Assembly: GCA_029582155.1 (NCBI GenBank)
Contig: CM055898.1
Location: 35,146,955 to 35,210,954, forward strand
Source of the DNA: Panopea generosa
Taxonomy: Eukaryota; Mollusca; Bivalvia; Adapedonta; Hiatellidae
DNA: 64,000 nucleotides
Direction of reading: 5' to 3'
Made by a program: the position numbers and the translations under genes. Numbering within the stretch: the first letter of the stretch is position 1; the number at the start of each line of letters is the position of its first letter. This document shows positions 12,161 to 24,504 of the stretch, piece by piece. The notes beneath the pieces were generated by a model. That model was not told where the DNA came from, did no database searches, and was given only the letters and a program-made list of their open reading frames with translations.

Positions 12161-15100
12161 AGATTCTATATTTGTTATTGTCCTATGTTACAGGTGCTAT
12201 ATTTGTTATGTCCTATGTTACAGGTACTATATTTGTTATGTCCTATGTTACAGCAGCTATATTAGTTATGTCCTATGTTACAGGTGCTATATTTGTTATA
12301 TCTTATGTTACAGGGACTATAATGGTTATGTCCAATGTTACAGGAGCTATATTTGTTATGTCCTATGTTACAAATTCTATATTTGTTATGTCCTATGTTA
12401 CAGATGCTATATTTGTTATGTCCTATGTTACAGCTGCTATATTTGTTATGTCCTATGTTACCAGTACTATATTTGTTATGTCCTTTGTTACAAGTTCTAT
12501 ATTTGTTATGTCCTATGTTACAGGTGCTATATTTGTTATGTTCTATGTTACAGCGACTACATTGGTTATGTCCAATGTGTCAGGTGCTATATTTGTTATG
12601 TCCTATGTTATAGATGCTGTATTTTTTATGTCCTATGTTACAGGTACTATATTTGTTATGTCCTATGTTATAGATGCTCTATTTGTTATGTCCTATGTTA
12701 CAGGTGCTATATTTGTTATGTCCTTTGTTACATATGCTATATTTGTTACGTCCTTTGTTACAGGTGCTATATTTGTTATGCCCTATGTTACAGGTACTAT
12801 ATTTGTTATGTCCTATGTAAGAGGTGCTATATTTGTTATGTCCTAAGTAACAGGTACTATAATTGTTATGTCCTATCTTATAGATGCTTTATGTGTTATT
12901 TCATATGTTGCAGGTGCTATATTTGTTATGTCCTATGTTACAAGTACTATATTTGTTATGTCCTATGTTATAGGTGCTATATTTGTTATGTCCTTTGTTA
13001 CAGGTGCTTTATTAGTTATGTCCTATGTTACAGATGCTATATTTGTTGTGTCATATGTTACAGATGCTGTATTGGCTATGTCCTATGTTACAGGTTCTAT
13101 ATTGGTTATATCCTTTGTTACAGATGCTATATTTGCTATGTCCTATGTAACAGGTGCTATATTTGTTATGTCCTATGTTACAGGTGCTATATTTGTTATG
13201 TCCTATGTTACAGGTACTATATTTGTTATGTCCTTTGTTACATATGCTATATTTGTTACGTCCTATGTTACATGTGCTATATTTGTTATGTACTATGTTA
13301 CCGGTACTCTATTTGTTATGTCCTATTTTACAGGTGCTATATTTGTTATGTCCTATGTTACAGGTACTATATATGTTATGTCCTTTGTTACATATGCTAT
13401 ATTTGTTACGTCCTATGTTAGAGGTACTATATTTGTTATGTCCTATGTTAGAGGTGCTATATTTGTTATGTCCTAAGAAACAGGTACTATAATTGTTGTG
13501 TCCTATATTATAGATGCTTTATTTGTTATTTCATATGTTACAGGTACTATATTTGTTATGTCCTATGTTAAAAGTAGTATATTTGTTATGTCCTATGTTA
13601 CAGGTGCTATATTTGTTATGTCCTTTGTTACAGGTGCTTTATTAGTTCTGTCCTATGTTACAGATGCTATATTTGTTGTGTCATATGTTATAGAGACTAT
13701 ATTGGTTATGTCCTATGTTACAGATGCTGTATTGGCTATGTCCTATGTTACAGGTTCTATATTGTTTATATCCTTTGTTACAGGTGCTATATTTGTTATG
13801 TCCTATGTAACAGGTGCTATATTTGTTATGTCCTATGTTTCAAGTACTATATGTGTTATGTCCTATGTTTTAGGTGCTATATTTGTTATGTCCTTTGTTA
13901 CAGGTGCTTTATTAGTTATGTCCTATGTTACAGATGCTATATTTGTTATGTCCAATGTTACAGGTGCTATATTTGTTATGTCTTATGTTACAGATTCTAT
14001 ATTTGATATTGTCCTATGTTACAGGTGCTATATTTCTTATGTCCTATGTTACAGGTACAATATTTGTTATGTCCTATGTTACAGGAGCTATATTAGTTAT
14101 GTCCTATGTTACAGGTGCTATATTTGTTATGTTTTATGTTACAGGGACTATATTGGTTATGTCCAATGTTACAGGAGCTATATTTGTTATGTCCTATATT
14201 ACAAGTACTATATTTGTTATGTCCTATGTTACAGATGCTATATTTGTAAGGTCCTATGTTACAGCTGCTATATTTGTTATGTCCTATGTTACCGGTACTA
14301 TATTTGTAATGTCCTATGTTACAAGTTCTATATTTGTTATGTCCTATGTTACAGGTGCTATATATGTTATGTTCTATGTTACAGGGACTACATTGGTTAT
14401 GTCCAATGTTATAGATGCTCTATTTGTTATGTCCTATGTTACAGGTGCTATATGTGTTATGTCCTTTGTTACATATGCTATATTTGTTACGTCCTATGTT
14501 ACAGGTGATATATTTGTTATGTCCTATGTTATAGATGCACTATTTCTTATGTCCTATGTTACAAGTGCTATATTTGTTATGTCCTTTGTTACATATGCTA
14601 TATTTGTTACGTCCTATGTTACAGGTGCTATATTTGTTATGTCCTATGTTACAGGTACTATATTTGTTATGTCCTATGTAAGAGGTGCTATATTTGTTAT
14701 GTCCTTAGTAACAGGTACTTTAATTGTTATGTCCTATCTAATAGATGCTTTATGTGTTATGTCATATGTTACAGGTGCTATATTTGTTATGTCCTATGTT
14801 ACAAGTACTATATGTGTTATGTCCTATGTTATAGGTGCTATATTTGTTATGTCCTTTGTTACAGGTGCTTCATTAGTTATGTCCTATGTTACAGATGCTA
14901 TATTTGTTGTGTCATATGTTACAGATGCTGTATTGGCTATGTCCTATGTTACAGGTTCTATATTGGTTATATTCTTTGTTACAGGTGCTATATTTGCTAT
15001 GTCCTATGTAACAGGTGCTATATTTGTTATGTCCTATGTTACAGGTGCTATATTTGTTATGTCCTATGTTACAGGTACTATATTTGTTATGTCCTTTGTT

Positions 15101-15860
15101 ACATATGCTATATTTGTTACGTCCTATGTTACAGGTGCTATATTTGTTATGTACTATGTTACCGGTACTATATTTGTTATGTCCTATTTTACAGGTGCTA
15201 TATTTGTTATGTCCTATGTTACAGGTACTATATATCTAATGTCCTTTGTTACATATGCTATATTTGTTACGTCCTATGTTAAAAGTACTATATTTGTTAT
15301 GTCCTATGTTAGAGGTGCTATATTTGTTATGTCCTAAGAAACAGGTACTATAATTGTTGTGTCCTATATTATAGATGCTTTATGTGTTATGTCATATGTT
15401 ACAGGTGCTATATTTGTTATGTCCTATGTTAAAAGTACTATATTTGTTATGTCCTATGTTACAGGTGCTATATTTGTTATGTCCTTTGTTACAGGTGCTT
15501 TATTAGTTCTGTCCTATGTTACTGATGCTATATTTGTTGTGTCATATGTTATAGAGACTATATTGGTTATGTCCTATGTTACAGATGCTGTTTTGGCTAT
15601 GTCCTATGTTACAGGTTCTATATTGTTTATATCCTTTGTTACAGGTGCTATATTTGTTATGTCTTATGTAACAGGTGCTATATTTGCTATGTCCTATGTT
15701 ACAGGTGCTATATTTGTTATGTCCTATGTTACAGGTAGTATATTTGTTATGTCCTTTGTTACATATGCTCTATTTGTTACGTCCTATGTTACAGGTGCTA
15801 TATTTGTTATGTACTTTGTTACCGGTACTATATTTGTTATGTCCTATTTTACAGGTGCTA
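12161..15860. repeat. Higher-order tandem duplication of ~1.86 kb inside the 30-bp array
   Basis: Landmark variants recur in order. The single-base insertion in TTGTTATTGTCC or TTGATATTGTCC lies at 12180 and 14011. The stop-bearing TCCTAAGTAAC/TCCTTAGTAAC followed by a TATAGATGC or AATAGATGC unit lies at 12841 and 14702. TCCTAAGAAAC lies at 13471 and 15332. The offsets are 1831-1861 bp, a block of about 62 units. A shorter 630-660 bp sub-block recurs at 14702, 15332 and 15992. Confidence 0.85.
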
Positions 15861-18240
15861 TATTTGTTATGTCCTATGTTACAGGTATTATATTTGTTAT
15901 GTCCTTTGTTACATATGCTGTATTTGTTATGTCCTATGTTACAAGTACTATATATGTTATGTCCTATGTTAGAGGTGCTATATTTGTTATGTCCTAAGTA
16001 ACAGGTACTATAATTGTTATGTCCTATCTTATAGATGCTTTATGTGTTATGTCATATGTTACAGGTGCTATATTTGTTATGTCCTATGTTACAGATGCTA
16101 TATTTGTTATGTCCTATGTTACAGGTGCTATATTTGTTATGTCCTTTGTTACAGGTGCTTTATTAGTTATGTCATATGTTACAGATGCTATATGTGTTGT
16201 GTCATATGTTACAGATGCTGTATTGGCTATGTCCTATGTTACAGGTTCTATTTTTGTTATGTCCTATGAAACAGGTATTATATTAGTTATTTCCTATGTT
16301 ACAGGTGCTGTATTATTTATGTCCTATGTTACAGGTGCTTTTTTTGGTAATGTCCTATGTTACAGATGCTATATTGGTTATGTCCTATTTTACAGGGACT
16401 ATATTTGTTATGTCCTATGTTACAGGGACTATATTTGTTATATCATATGTTATAGATGGTATATTGTTTATATCGTATGTTACATGGACAATGCTGGTAA
16501 TGTCCTATGTTACAGGGACTATATTTGTTATATCTTAGGTTATAGATGATATATTGGTTATATCCTATGTTACAGGTGCTGAACTGGTTATGTCCTATGT
16601 TTCAGGTGCTGAATTGGTTATGTCCTATGTTACGGCAGTTACATTGGTTATGTCCTATGTTACATGTGCCATTTTTGTTATATCCTAAGTTACAGGTGCT
16701 ATATTGGTTATTTTCAATGTTACAGGTGCTATATTGGTTATATCCTATGTTATAGGTTTTATATTGGTTATGTCCTATGTTGCTGGTGCTATATTGGTTA
16801 TGTCCAATGTATGTAACAGATGCTATATTTTTTATGTCCTATGTTGCAGAAGCTTTATTAATTATATCCCATGTTACAGGTTCTATATTTGTTATGTCCT
16901 ATGTTACTGGTACTATATTTGTGATATCCTATGTTACAGGTGCTATATTCGTTATGTCCTATGCTACAGGGATTATATTTGTTATGTCCTATGTTACAGT
17001 GACTATTTTTGTTATTTCCAGTATTACAGATGCTAACTTTGTTATGTCCTATGTTAGAATTGCTATATTTGTTAAGTCCTATGTTACAGGTACTATATTT
17101 GTAATGTACTATGTTACAGGTGATATATTGATTATATCCTATGTTACAGGTGCTATATAGGTTATGTCCTATGTAACAGGTACTATATTTATTATATCAT
17201 ATGTTACAGGTGCTATATTTGTAATGTCCTTTGTTACAGGTGTTATAATTGTTATTTCATATGTTACATGTATTATATTTGTAATCGCCTATGTTACAGG
17301 AACTATATTGGTTATATCCTATGTTAAATATGCTATTTTGATTATTTCCTATTTTACATGAACTATACTGGTTATGTCCTATGTTACAGGTGCTATATTG
17401 GTTATGTCCTATGTTACAGATGCTATATTGGTTATGTACTATGTTACAGAAGCTATATTGGTTATGTCCTATGTAACAGGGACTATATTAGTTATGTCCT
17501 ATGTTACAGATGCTATATTATTTATGTCTTATGTTACAGGGATTATATTTGTAATGTCCTATGTTACAGGAGCTATATTGGTTATGTCCTATGTTACAGA
17601 TGATATATTGGTTATATCCTATGTTACTGGTGCTAAACTGGTTATGTCCTATGTTTCAGGTGCTAAATTGGTTATGTCCTATGTTACGGCAGTTATATTG
17701 GATATGTCCTACGTTACATGTGCTATTTTTGTTATAACCTAAGATACATGTGCTATATTGGTTATTTTCGATGTTACAGGTGCTATATTGGTTATATCCT
17801 ATGTTACAGGTTCTATATTGGTTATGTCCTATGTTGCAGGTGCTATATTGGTTATGTCCTATGTTGCAGATGCTATAGTAATTATATCCTAAGTTACATG
17901 TGCTATATTGGTTATTTTCGATGTAACAGGTACTATATTTGTTATATCCTATGTTACAGGTGCTATATTCGTTATGTCCTATGCTACAGGGAATATATTT
18001 GTATGTACTATGTAACAGTGACTATTTTTGGTTATTTCCAATATTACAGATGCTAATTTTGTTATGTCCTATGTTACAGGTGCTATATTGGTAATGTCCT
18101 ATGTTACAGGGACTATATTGGTAATATCTTATGTTACAGTTGCTATATTGGTTATGTCCTATAGTAAAGGGGCTATATTGGTTATGTCCAATGTTACAGG
18201 TGCTATATTAGTTATGCCCAATATTACTGGAACTAAATAT

Positions 18241-20995
18241 GTCCTATGTTACAGAGACTATATTGTTGATATCCTATGTTATAGATGCTATACTGGCTAT
18301 GCCCTATGTTTCAGAGACTATATTGCTGATGTCCTATGTTACAGGGACTATTTTGTTGATGTCCTATGTTACAGATGCTATATTGGTTATGCCTTATATT
18401 TCAGAGACTATATTGGTTAAGTCCTATGTTACATGTGCTATATTGGTTATGCCTTATGTTTCAGGGACTATATTGGTTAAGTCCTATGTTATATGTGCTA
18501 TATTGGTTGTGTCCTATGTTACATGTGCTCCTATGTTACATGTGCTATATTGGTTATGTCTTGTGTTTCATGGACTATATTGGGTATATCCAGTGTTTCA
18601 GGGACTATATTGATTTTGTCCTATGTTTCAGGGACTATATTGTTGATGTCCTATGTTTCATGTGCTATATTGGTTATGCCCTTTGTTTCAGGGACTATAC
18701 TGGTCATGTCCTATGTTACAGGTTCTATATTGGTTATGTCCTATGTTACAGTTGCTATATTGCTTATATCCTATGTTATATATGCTATATTGGTTATGTC
18801 CTATGTTACAGGGACAATATTGTTGATGTCCTATGTTAGAGAAAATATATTGGTTATGCCTTATGTTTCAGGGACTATATTGGTTAAGTCCTATGTTACA
18901 TGTGCTATATTGGATATGCCCTATGTTTCAGGGACTATATTGGTTATGTCCTTTATTTCAGGGACTATATTGGTTATATCCTATGTTATATGTGCTATAT
19001 TGGTTATGTCCTATGTTACATGTGCTCCTATATTACATGTGCTATATTGGTTATGTCCAATGTTTCAGGGACTATATTGGTTTTGTCCTATGTTTCAGGG
19101 ACTATATTGGTTATGTTCTATGTTACATGTGCTATTTTGGTTATGCACTAAGTTTTAGGGACTATACTGGTTAAGTCCTATGTTACATGTGCTATATTGG
19201 TTATGTCCAATGTTTCAGGGACTATATTGGTTTTGTCCTATGTTTCAGGGACTATATTGGTTATGTTCTATGTTACATTTGCTATTTTGGTTATGCACTA
19301 AGTTTTAGGGACTATACTGGTTAAGTCCTATGTTACATGTGCTATATTGGTTATGCCCTATGTTTCAGGGACTATATTGGTTATGTCCTATGTTACATGT
19401 GCTATATTGGTTATGCCCTATGTTTCAGGGACTATATTGGTCAAGTCCTATGTTACATATGCTATACTGGTTATGCTCTATGTTTCAGGGACTATATTGG
19501 TTATGTCCTATGTTACATGTGCTATTTTGGTTATGCCCTATATTGCATGTGCTATATCGGTTACGTCCTATTTTTCATGGACTATATTGGTTATGTTCTA
19601 TGTTCCATGTGCTATACTGGTTATGCCCTATGTTTCAGGGACTATATTAGTTATGTTCTATGTTGCATGTGCTATATTGGTTATGTCCTATGTTACATAT
19701 GCTATACTGGTTATGCCCTATGTTTCAGGGACTATATTGGTTATGTCCTATGTTACATGTGCTATTTTGGTTATGCCCTATATTGCATGTGCTATATCGG
19801 TTACGTCCTATGTTTCAGGGACTATATTTGTTATGTTCTATGTTGCATGTGCTATATTGGTTATGTCCTATGTTACATGTGCTATATTGGTTATGCCCTT
19901 TGTTTCAGGGATTATATTGGTTATGTCCTATGTTACATGTGCTATATTGGTTATGCCCTATATTGCATGTGCTATATCAGTTACGTTCTATGTTTCAGGG
20001 ACTATATTGGTTATGTTCTATGTTGCATGTGCTATATTGGTTATGTCCTATGTTACATGTACTATACTGGTTATGCCCTATGTTTCAGAGACTATATTGG
20101 TCATGTCCTATGTTACAGGTGCTATATTGGTTATGTCCTATATTATATGTGCTTTGTTGGTTGTGTCCTATATTTCAGGGACTAAATTGGTTATGTTATA
20201 GATTACTGGTGCTATATTGGTTATGTCCTATGTTACATGTGCTATACTGGTTATGCCCTATGTTTCAGGGACTATTTTGGTCATGTCCTATGTTACAGGT
20301 GCTATATTGGTTATGTCCTATGTTCCATGTGCTATATATTGGTTATGTCCTATGTTTTAGGAACTATATTGGTTAAGTTCTTTGTTACATGTGCTATATT
20401 GGTTATGTCCTATGTTACATGTGCTATACTGGTAATGCCCTATGTTTCAGGGACTATATTGGTCATGTCGTATGTTACAGGTGCTATATTGGTTATGTCC
20501 TATATTATATGTGCTATGTTGGTTATGTCCTATGCTTCAGGGACTATATTGGTTATGTTCTAGATTACATGTGCTATATTGGTTATGTCCTATGTTACAT
20601 GTGCTATACTGGTTATTCCCTATGTTTCAGGGACTATATTGGTTATGTTCTAGATTACATGTGCTATATTGGTTATGTCCTATGTTACATGTGCTATATA
20701 TTGGTTATGTCCTATGTTTCAGGGACTATATTTGTTATGTCCTATGTTACATGTGCTATAAGTTATGTCTTATGTTACATGTGCTATATTGGTTATGCCC
20801 TATGTTTCAAGGACTACATTGATCATGTCCTTTGTTACATGTGCTATATTGGTTATGCCCTATGTTTCAGGGACTATATTGGTCATGTCCTATGTTACAG
20901 ATGCTATTTTGGTTATGTCCTATATTTCAGGGACTATATATGTTATGTCCTATGTTACATGTGCTATATTGGTTATGACCCAGTTTCAGGGACTA
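18241..20995. repeat. 60-bp dimeric higher-order repeat in the right part of the array
   Basis: Here two 30-bp variants alternate regularly. One ends in GTTTCAGGGAC and the other in GTTACATGTGC, with GTTATGCCC and GTTATGTCC alternating between them. The effective period becomes 60 bp. Some trimer patterns (a TTGCATGTGC variant) recur at 19.5-20.1 kb. Confidence 0.85.
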
Positions 20996-21050
20996 TATTG
21001 GTTATAGCCTATGTTTCAGGTGCTATATTGATTAATATGTCCTATGTTAC

Positions 21051-23152
21051 GCCTCCTGTTTGGCATAGTTACATTTTATTATTTCTAATATGGCTTGGGT
21101 GTCTATCGACTGTAAAAAACTTTGTCAAAATATTGGCAAAAATATATTCACTATGAAATATATGAATTGAGGGCCCATGTGACCTGTTTAAAACGGAAGA
21201 GTAACTATTAAATATTTAATGTTTAATGTGTTGATAAACGATTCGTTTTATGAAAAACTATTGAAAATATATTGATTCAGACAATAGAAGTCTTAAACAC
21301 CATATAGAATATATTCTTGCATAAACAAGTACATGTCGTTTTATGAATTTTATCTTTTCAGTGTGAAATTCACTGTACTCGCACACGTACCTGTAAAGGT
21401 TTGACAATTTACGCCAATTACTGGCTTAATAATCATAACCATTATCAACTCAATTAAGAGAAAATAACGGCCACTATCTCCAGTATCAGCAGCAGATGTT
21501 TATGGAAAAATAACTGCACAAAATATCCAGAATCGTATTAGCATTATTGAAAAAAGTCAGCTCGGTTGCCACGGTTATACTGGAAGAGTCAATATATCAG
21601 CCAATGATCGATAACGATGCCTCGTACATTACCTGATACAGGTAGTAATACTTTAAGGGCACTGTGAAGTCTCCGATGGTTACGTCAAGCACGGCATCAA
21701 GTGTTTGATTTGGCTTTTATTGTACCACTGTTTGTTGGTCATAAAACTACAGATATCTCAATGGGTGCATAGATTACATGTAACTGTGTGTGTGGGTCAC
21801 GTAAATGTATTAACAGATTGGTGATACACTACAACAGCAAATTGTAAATTGTCAAAGCCAGTGTATGGATAGTCAATTTTAATTTGTAAAACTGGACCCA
21901 AATTGGTGAACAAAGGTAAGTATTGTTGTTGTTGTTGTTGTTTTTATTTCTTATGTAATGTGCTGAAAGGATGTTGTAAATATTGAAGAAAGTATATTCA
22001 AATGATAGCCAATAATACCAACTGCTTATAAATAGACATGTATATATATACTAAAGACTTTTAATTAGTCTGAAAATCTTCAGTAATGTTATACCCGAAT
22101 GCGTTATTAATTAACAATTCATCTTTCATATTACGGTTATTACTTTTAAATTCATCAGTGAACTATGTTACGGCAATTTCTATTGTATTGCGTTGTATTG
22201 GGAATATGAGAACTACTTTTTTCTTCATAGTTTATACTGCCCTCCATTTCATTATCCTTTTTCGGGTTTTCAATAGAAACTGAAGTATTCAGTTTGAAAA
22301 TATATTACTAACTGATTTCATATGTTTGAAAGTGACCGCAGATCAAACTGAATCCAACTTTATGCCCTCATTATGTATTGAATCTTGACCCTGCCGTTGT
22401 GGAGCACGTGTTACTTTTATTGTGTATTTCATCTACTTAAACAACAACGCAATTTTGATTCAATTATTAATCATGGCAAAATTTCTAGCTTCAATAGGAT
22501 TTTTTTTCAAAGTCGGTTATATTTCAAATTGAATGCATATAATTTTCAATACAAATGCTGTAATGGTATTACTCCGCCAATCTGTTATCTCGGTGTTGCA
22601 TCACGTTTTCAGACATTACGTGTGACAATAATAATTATACTTGTATGTAGTGTATTGTTAATAGTATCATGGTTTATAAAAAGTATCAACTATATGTAAC
22701 ACAAAATATAAATGTTTATTAAAATAGCGTATATACTATACTGCAGTGCCGGTATAATACTATTATCGTATTGTTCTCGTATATATTAATAACAACTCTG
22801 TTATAATTAAATACCTTTCATGATTAGTCACGTTTACAATTAAGACAATCAGCGAGCAATGTTGTAAAAAAAGTATTTGGACATTGCGGAGTGAATACAT
22901 TACTTCTGAAATCTACTTTCATTTTGTCAACAGTGCACGCATCGAATAAAAACATTCTTAAGCAAGACATGCACCTTCTTTTCTAATGGTATTTTGGCAT
23001 TCAGATGTAAACACACATTAGAATGTAGGTCTCTTCTTTGACATCGGGTATTCTATGAATGGCAGTCTTTGACAATTGATTTATTCACTATAGAAATAAA
23101 AAAGAATAGTTATAGTGGTGTAACATAGCGTAGTTATCGTAGCATCGCCCTT
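21051..23152. other. Unassigned intergenic DNA
   Basis: About 2.1 kb of non-repetitive, A+T-rich sequence apart from a short (GTT)n run at 21926-21943. A good donor-like AACAAAG|GTAAGTAT stands at 21915, but no exon with coding character precedes it. The open frames at 22086 and 22385 have no recognisable features. Confidence 0.5.
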
Positions 23153-23191
23153 CCTGTCTGGCATTCCTGTCTGGCATTCTTGTCTGGCATT
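23153..23191. repeat. 13-bp tandem repeat, 3 copies
   Basis: CCTGTCTGGCATT is repeated three times with one substitution. Confidence 0.85.
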
Positions 23192-23512
23192 CAGTGCAAA
23201 CATGTTTATCGGATATATTTTATATTTCTAAAATTTAAATTTAATTTAATTATCGTTCAAGACATACTTGACAACTATTTTAAATGACATTGACATTTTT
23301 TATTTAATTAAGTATATTTTTTTCATTGTTATATTTTTATCTTTTAACTTTCTTTGGATCGGCACCACATGTGTATACATTTTAAGAGCGTACTGCATGT
23401 CTTACGTGCAAAAATGGATAATCAGGACCATCTACATAGCTTTTTGGGGCGTTTCTATTATTTGGCGGTCGGGGAGCGGGGTTGGGGGAACCTTGGGGAA
23501 GTGTACACACAC

Positions 23513-23515
<3 letters not shown>

Positions 23516-23565
<50 letters not shown>
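23516..23565. repeat. (AG)n microsatellite, 25 units
   Basis: A pure AG run. The RERERE or SLSLSL peptides translated from it are artefacts. Confidence 0.97.
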
Positions 23566-23567
<2 letters not shown>

Positions 23568-23715
23568 ATTTACAAAATGAAACATAATCATATCTCAAAC
23601 AAATAGAAGAGCACATAAATGTAAACCACAAAATGGTAACATCGCAACGGCATAGCGTTAGTGTTACCGAAATCCGTTGGATATGCACAGCAACCGTAAA
23701 GGATATTTTTATACT

Positions 23716-23813
23716 CAAGTGTGGCAGCGCTTAGAATACTGTCTTTAGTCGCGATAATGATTTAACTGAAAAGTTGTTGAAAACGATGCTAAATACCACA
23801 CCACCAACCAAGG
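23716..23813 (-). repeat. Dispersed repeat family D (truncated copy)
   Basis: The reverse complement reads TGGTGTGGTATTTAGCATCG, then TTTCAAC...TTTTCAGTTAAAT...CGCGAC...GCGCTGCCACACT, the same order as the copies at 31330, 38748 and 52405. It is a SINE-body-like repeat with no visible tRNA head. Confidence 0.75.
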
Positions 23814-24256
23814 ATATAAGCTTCAAATGATTAACTGAAATGTTACTTCTAACTTCTGATTCAATAACACGAGGTAAACTATCTTATTCTAATATTGGAA
23901 TGTCTGTATCAAAGGTGTTTTCAACACATTGGTTTAGACTGTGCCAGTGTGAATGTTAATTGTTTTCCAAGCACACATTTTAAACAAACATACCCAGAAA
24001 AAAGAGATAAAGACACAGCAAAGCCAATAGGAGACAAGCCATATATTAATTTTGTAAACAAAGTGATCAATAAGGGTGAGAAACAGAAGAAGCAACACAC
24101 TGTTTAGAAACAGTTTGTGGAGCACCTACTCACCACCATTGTGCAGCATGTAAATAACACAGAGTATGCGTTTGCTCTTTGTCAACATAAATATTGTATA
24201 GCTTAAATGTATATAGACACTAAGAGTATACTTTATATATCAGACATGATTATGTT
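23814..24256. other. Unassigned intergenic DNA
   Basis: No feature recognised. A 70-residue frame at 23895 has no motif and is not annotated. Confidence 0.45.
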
Positions 24257-24260
24257 GATA

Positions 24261-24298
<38 letters not shown>

Positions 24299-24470
24299 AA
24301 TTACCCATATAATTATGATGATGATGATGATGATTATGATGATGATGATGATGATGATGATGATGCTTATGATATGATAATGATGATGATGATGATAATG
24401 ATGATAGTAAAACTGATGAGGATTATAAAAAAATAATGAAGATAAATCTGAAAATGATGATAAAAATGAT
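24257..24470. repeat. (GAT)n-rich microsatellite, interrupted
   Basis: Several runs of GAT separated by short interruptions (AAAATTACCCATATAATT, GATTAT, GCTTATGATATGATAAT). It directly precedes the 30-bp GAT-based array and is the likely source of its simple-sequence part. Confidence 0.9.
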
Positions 24471-24504
24471 GAAAATTATTATTTTGATTATGTCGACCTA
24501 GGTG

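Larger units (their letters stand above)
9561..21050. repeat. Giant 30-bp minisatellite, about 383 copies (11.5 kb)
   Basis: The consensus unit is TATATTGGTTATGTCCTATG followed by TTACAGGTGC. Period is 30 bp throughout, with rare single-base slips (for example the extra base near 12180 and 14011). Because 30 is divisible by 3 and the consensus has no stop in any plus-strand frame, very long frames appear with decapeptide repeats such as YIGYVLCYRC or MSYVTGAIFV. Variant units carry stops (TCCTAAGTAAC) and frame slips, so this is not a conserved protein. Variant zones: TATATTGG units dominate about 9.6-11.1 kb, TATATTTG units about 12.0-16.3 kb, mixed units to 18.2 kb, and GTTTCAGGGAC/TTACATGTGC dimers after that. 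No non-repeat insertion interrupts it. Confidence 0.98.

Noticed and set aside
11085-13421. 778-codon open frame and many other frames of 60-470 codons in the 9.5-21 kb region
   Set aside because: They are automatic outcomes of a 30-bp unit without stops. Several overlapping frames are open at once, start and stop positions follow random variant units, and single-base slips change frame without consequence.
9561-21050. CRISPR-like periodic repeats
   Set aside because: Units are contiguous with no unique spacers, and the surrounding sequence is eukaryotic.
23268-23606. 112-codon frame ending in an Arg-Glu repeat
   Set aside because: Coding appearance comes from the (AG)n microsatellite.
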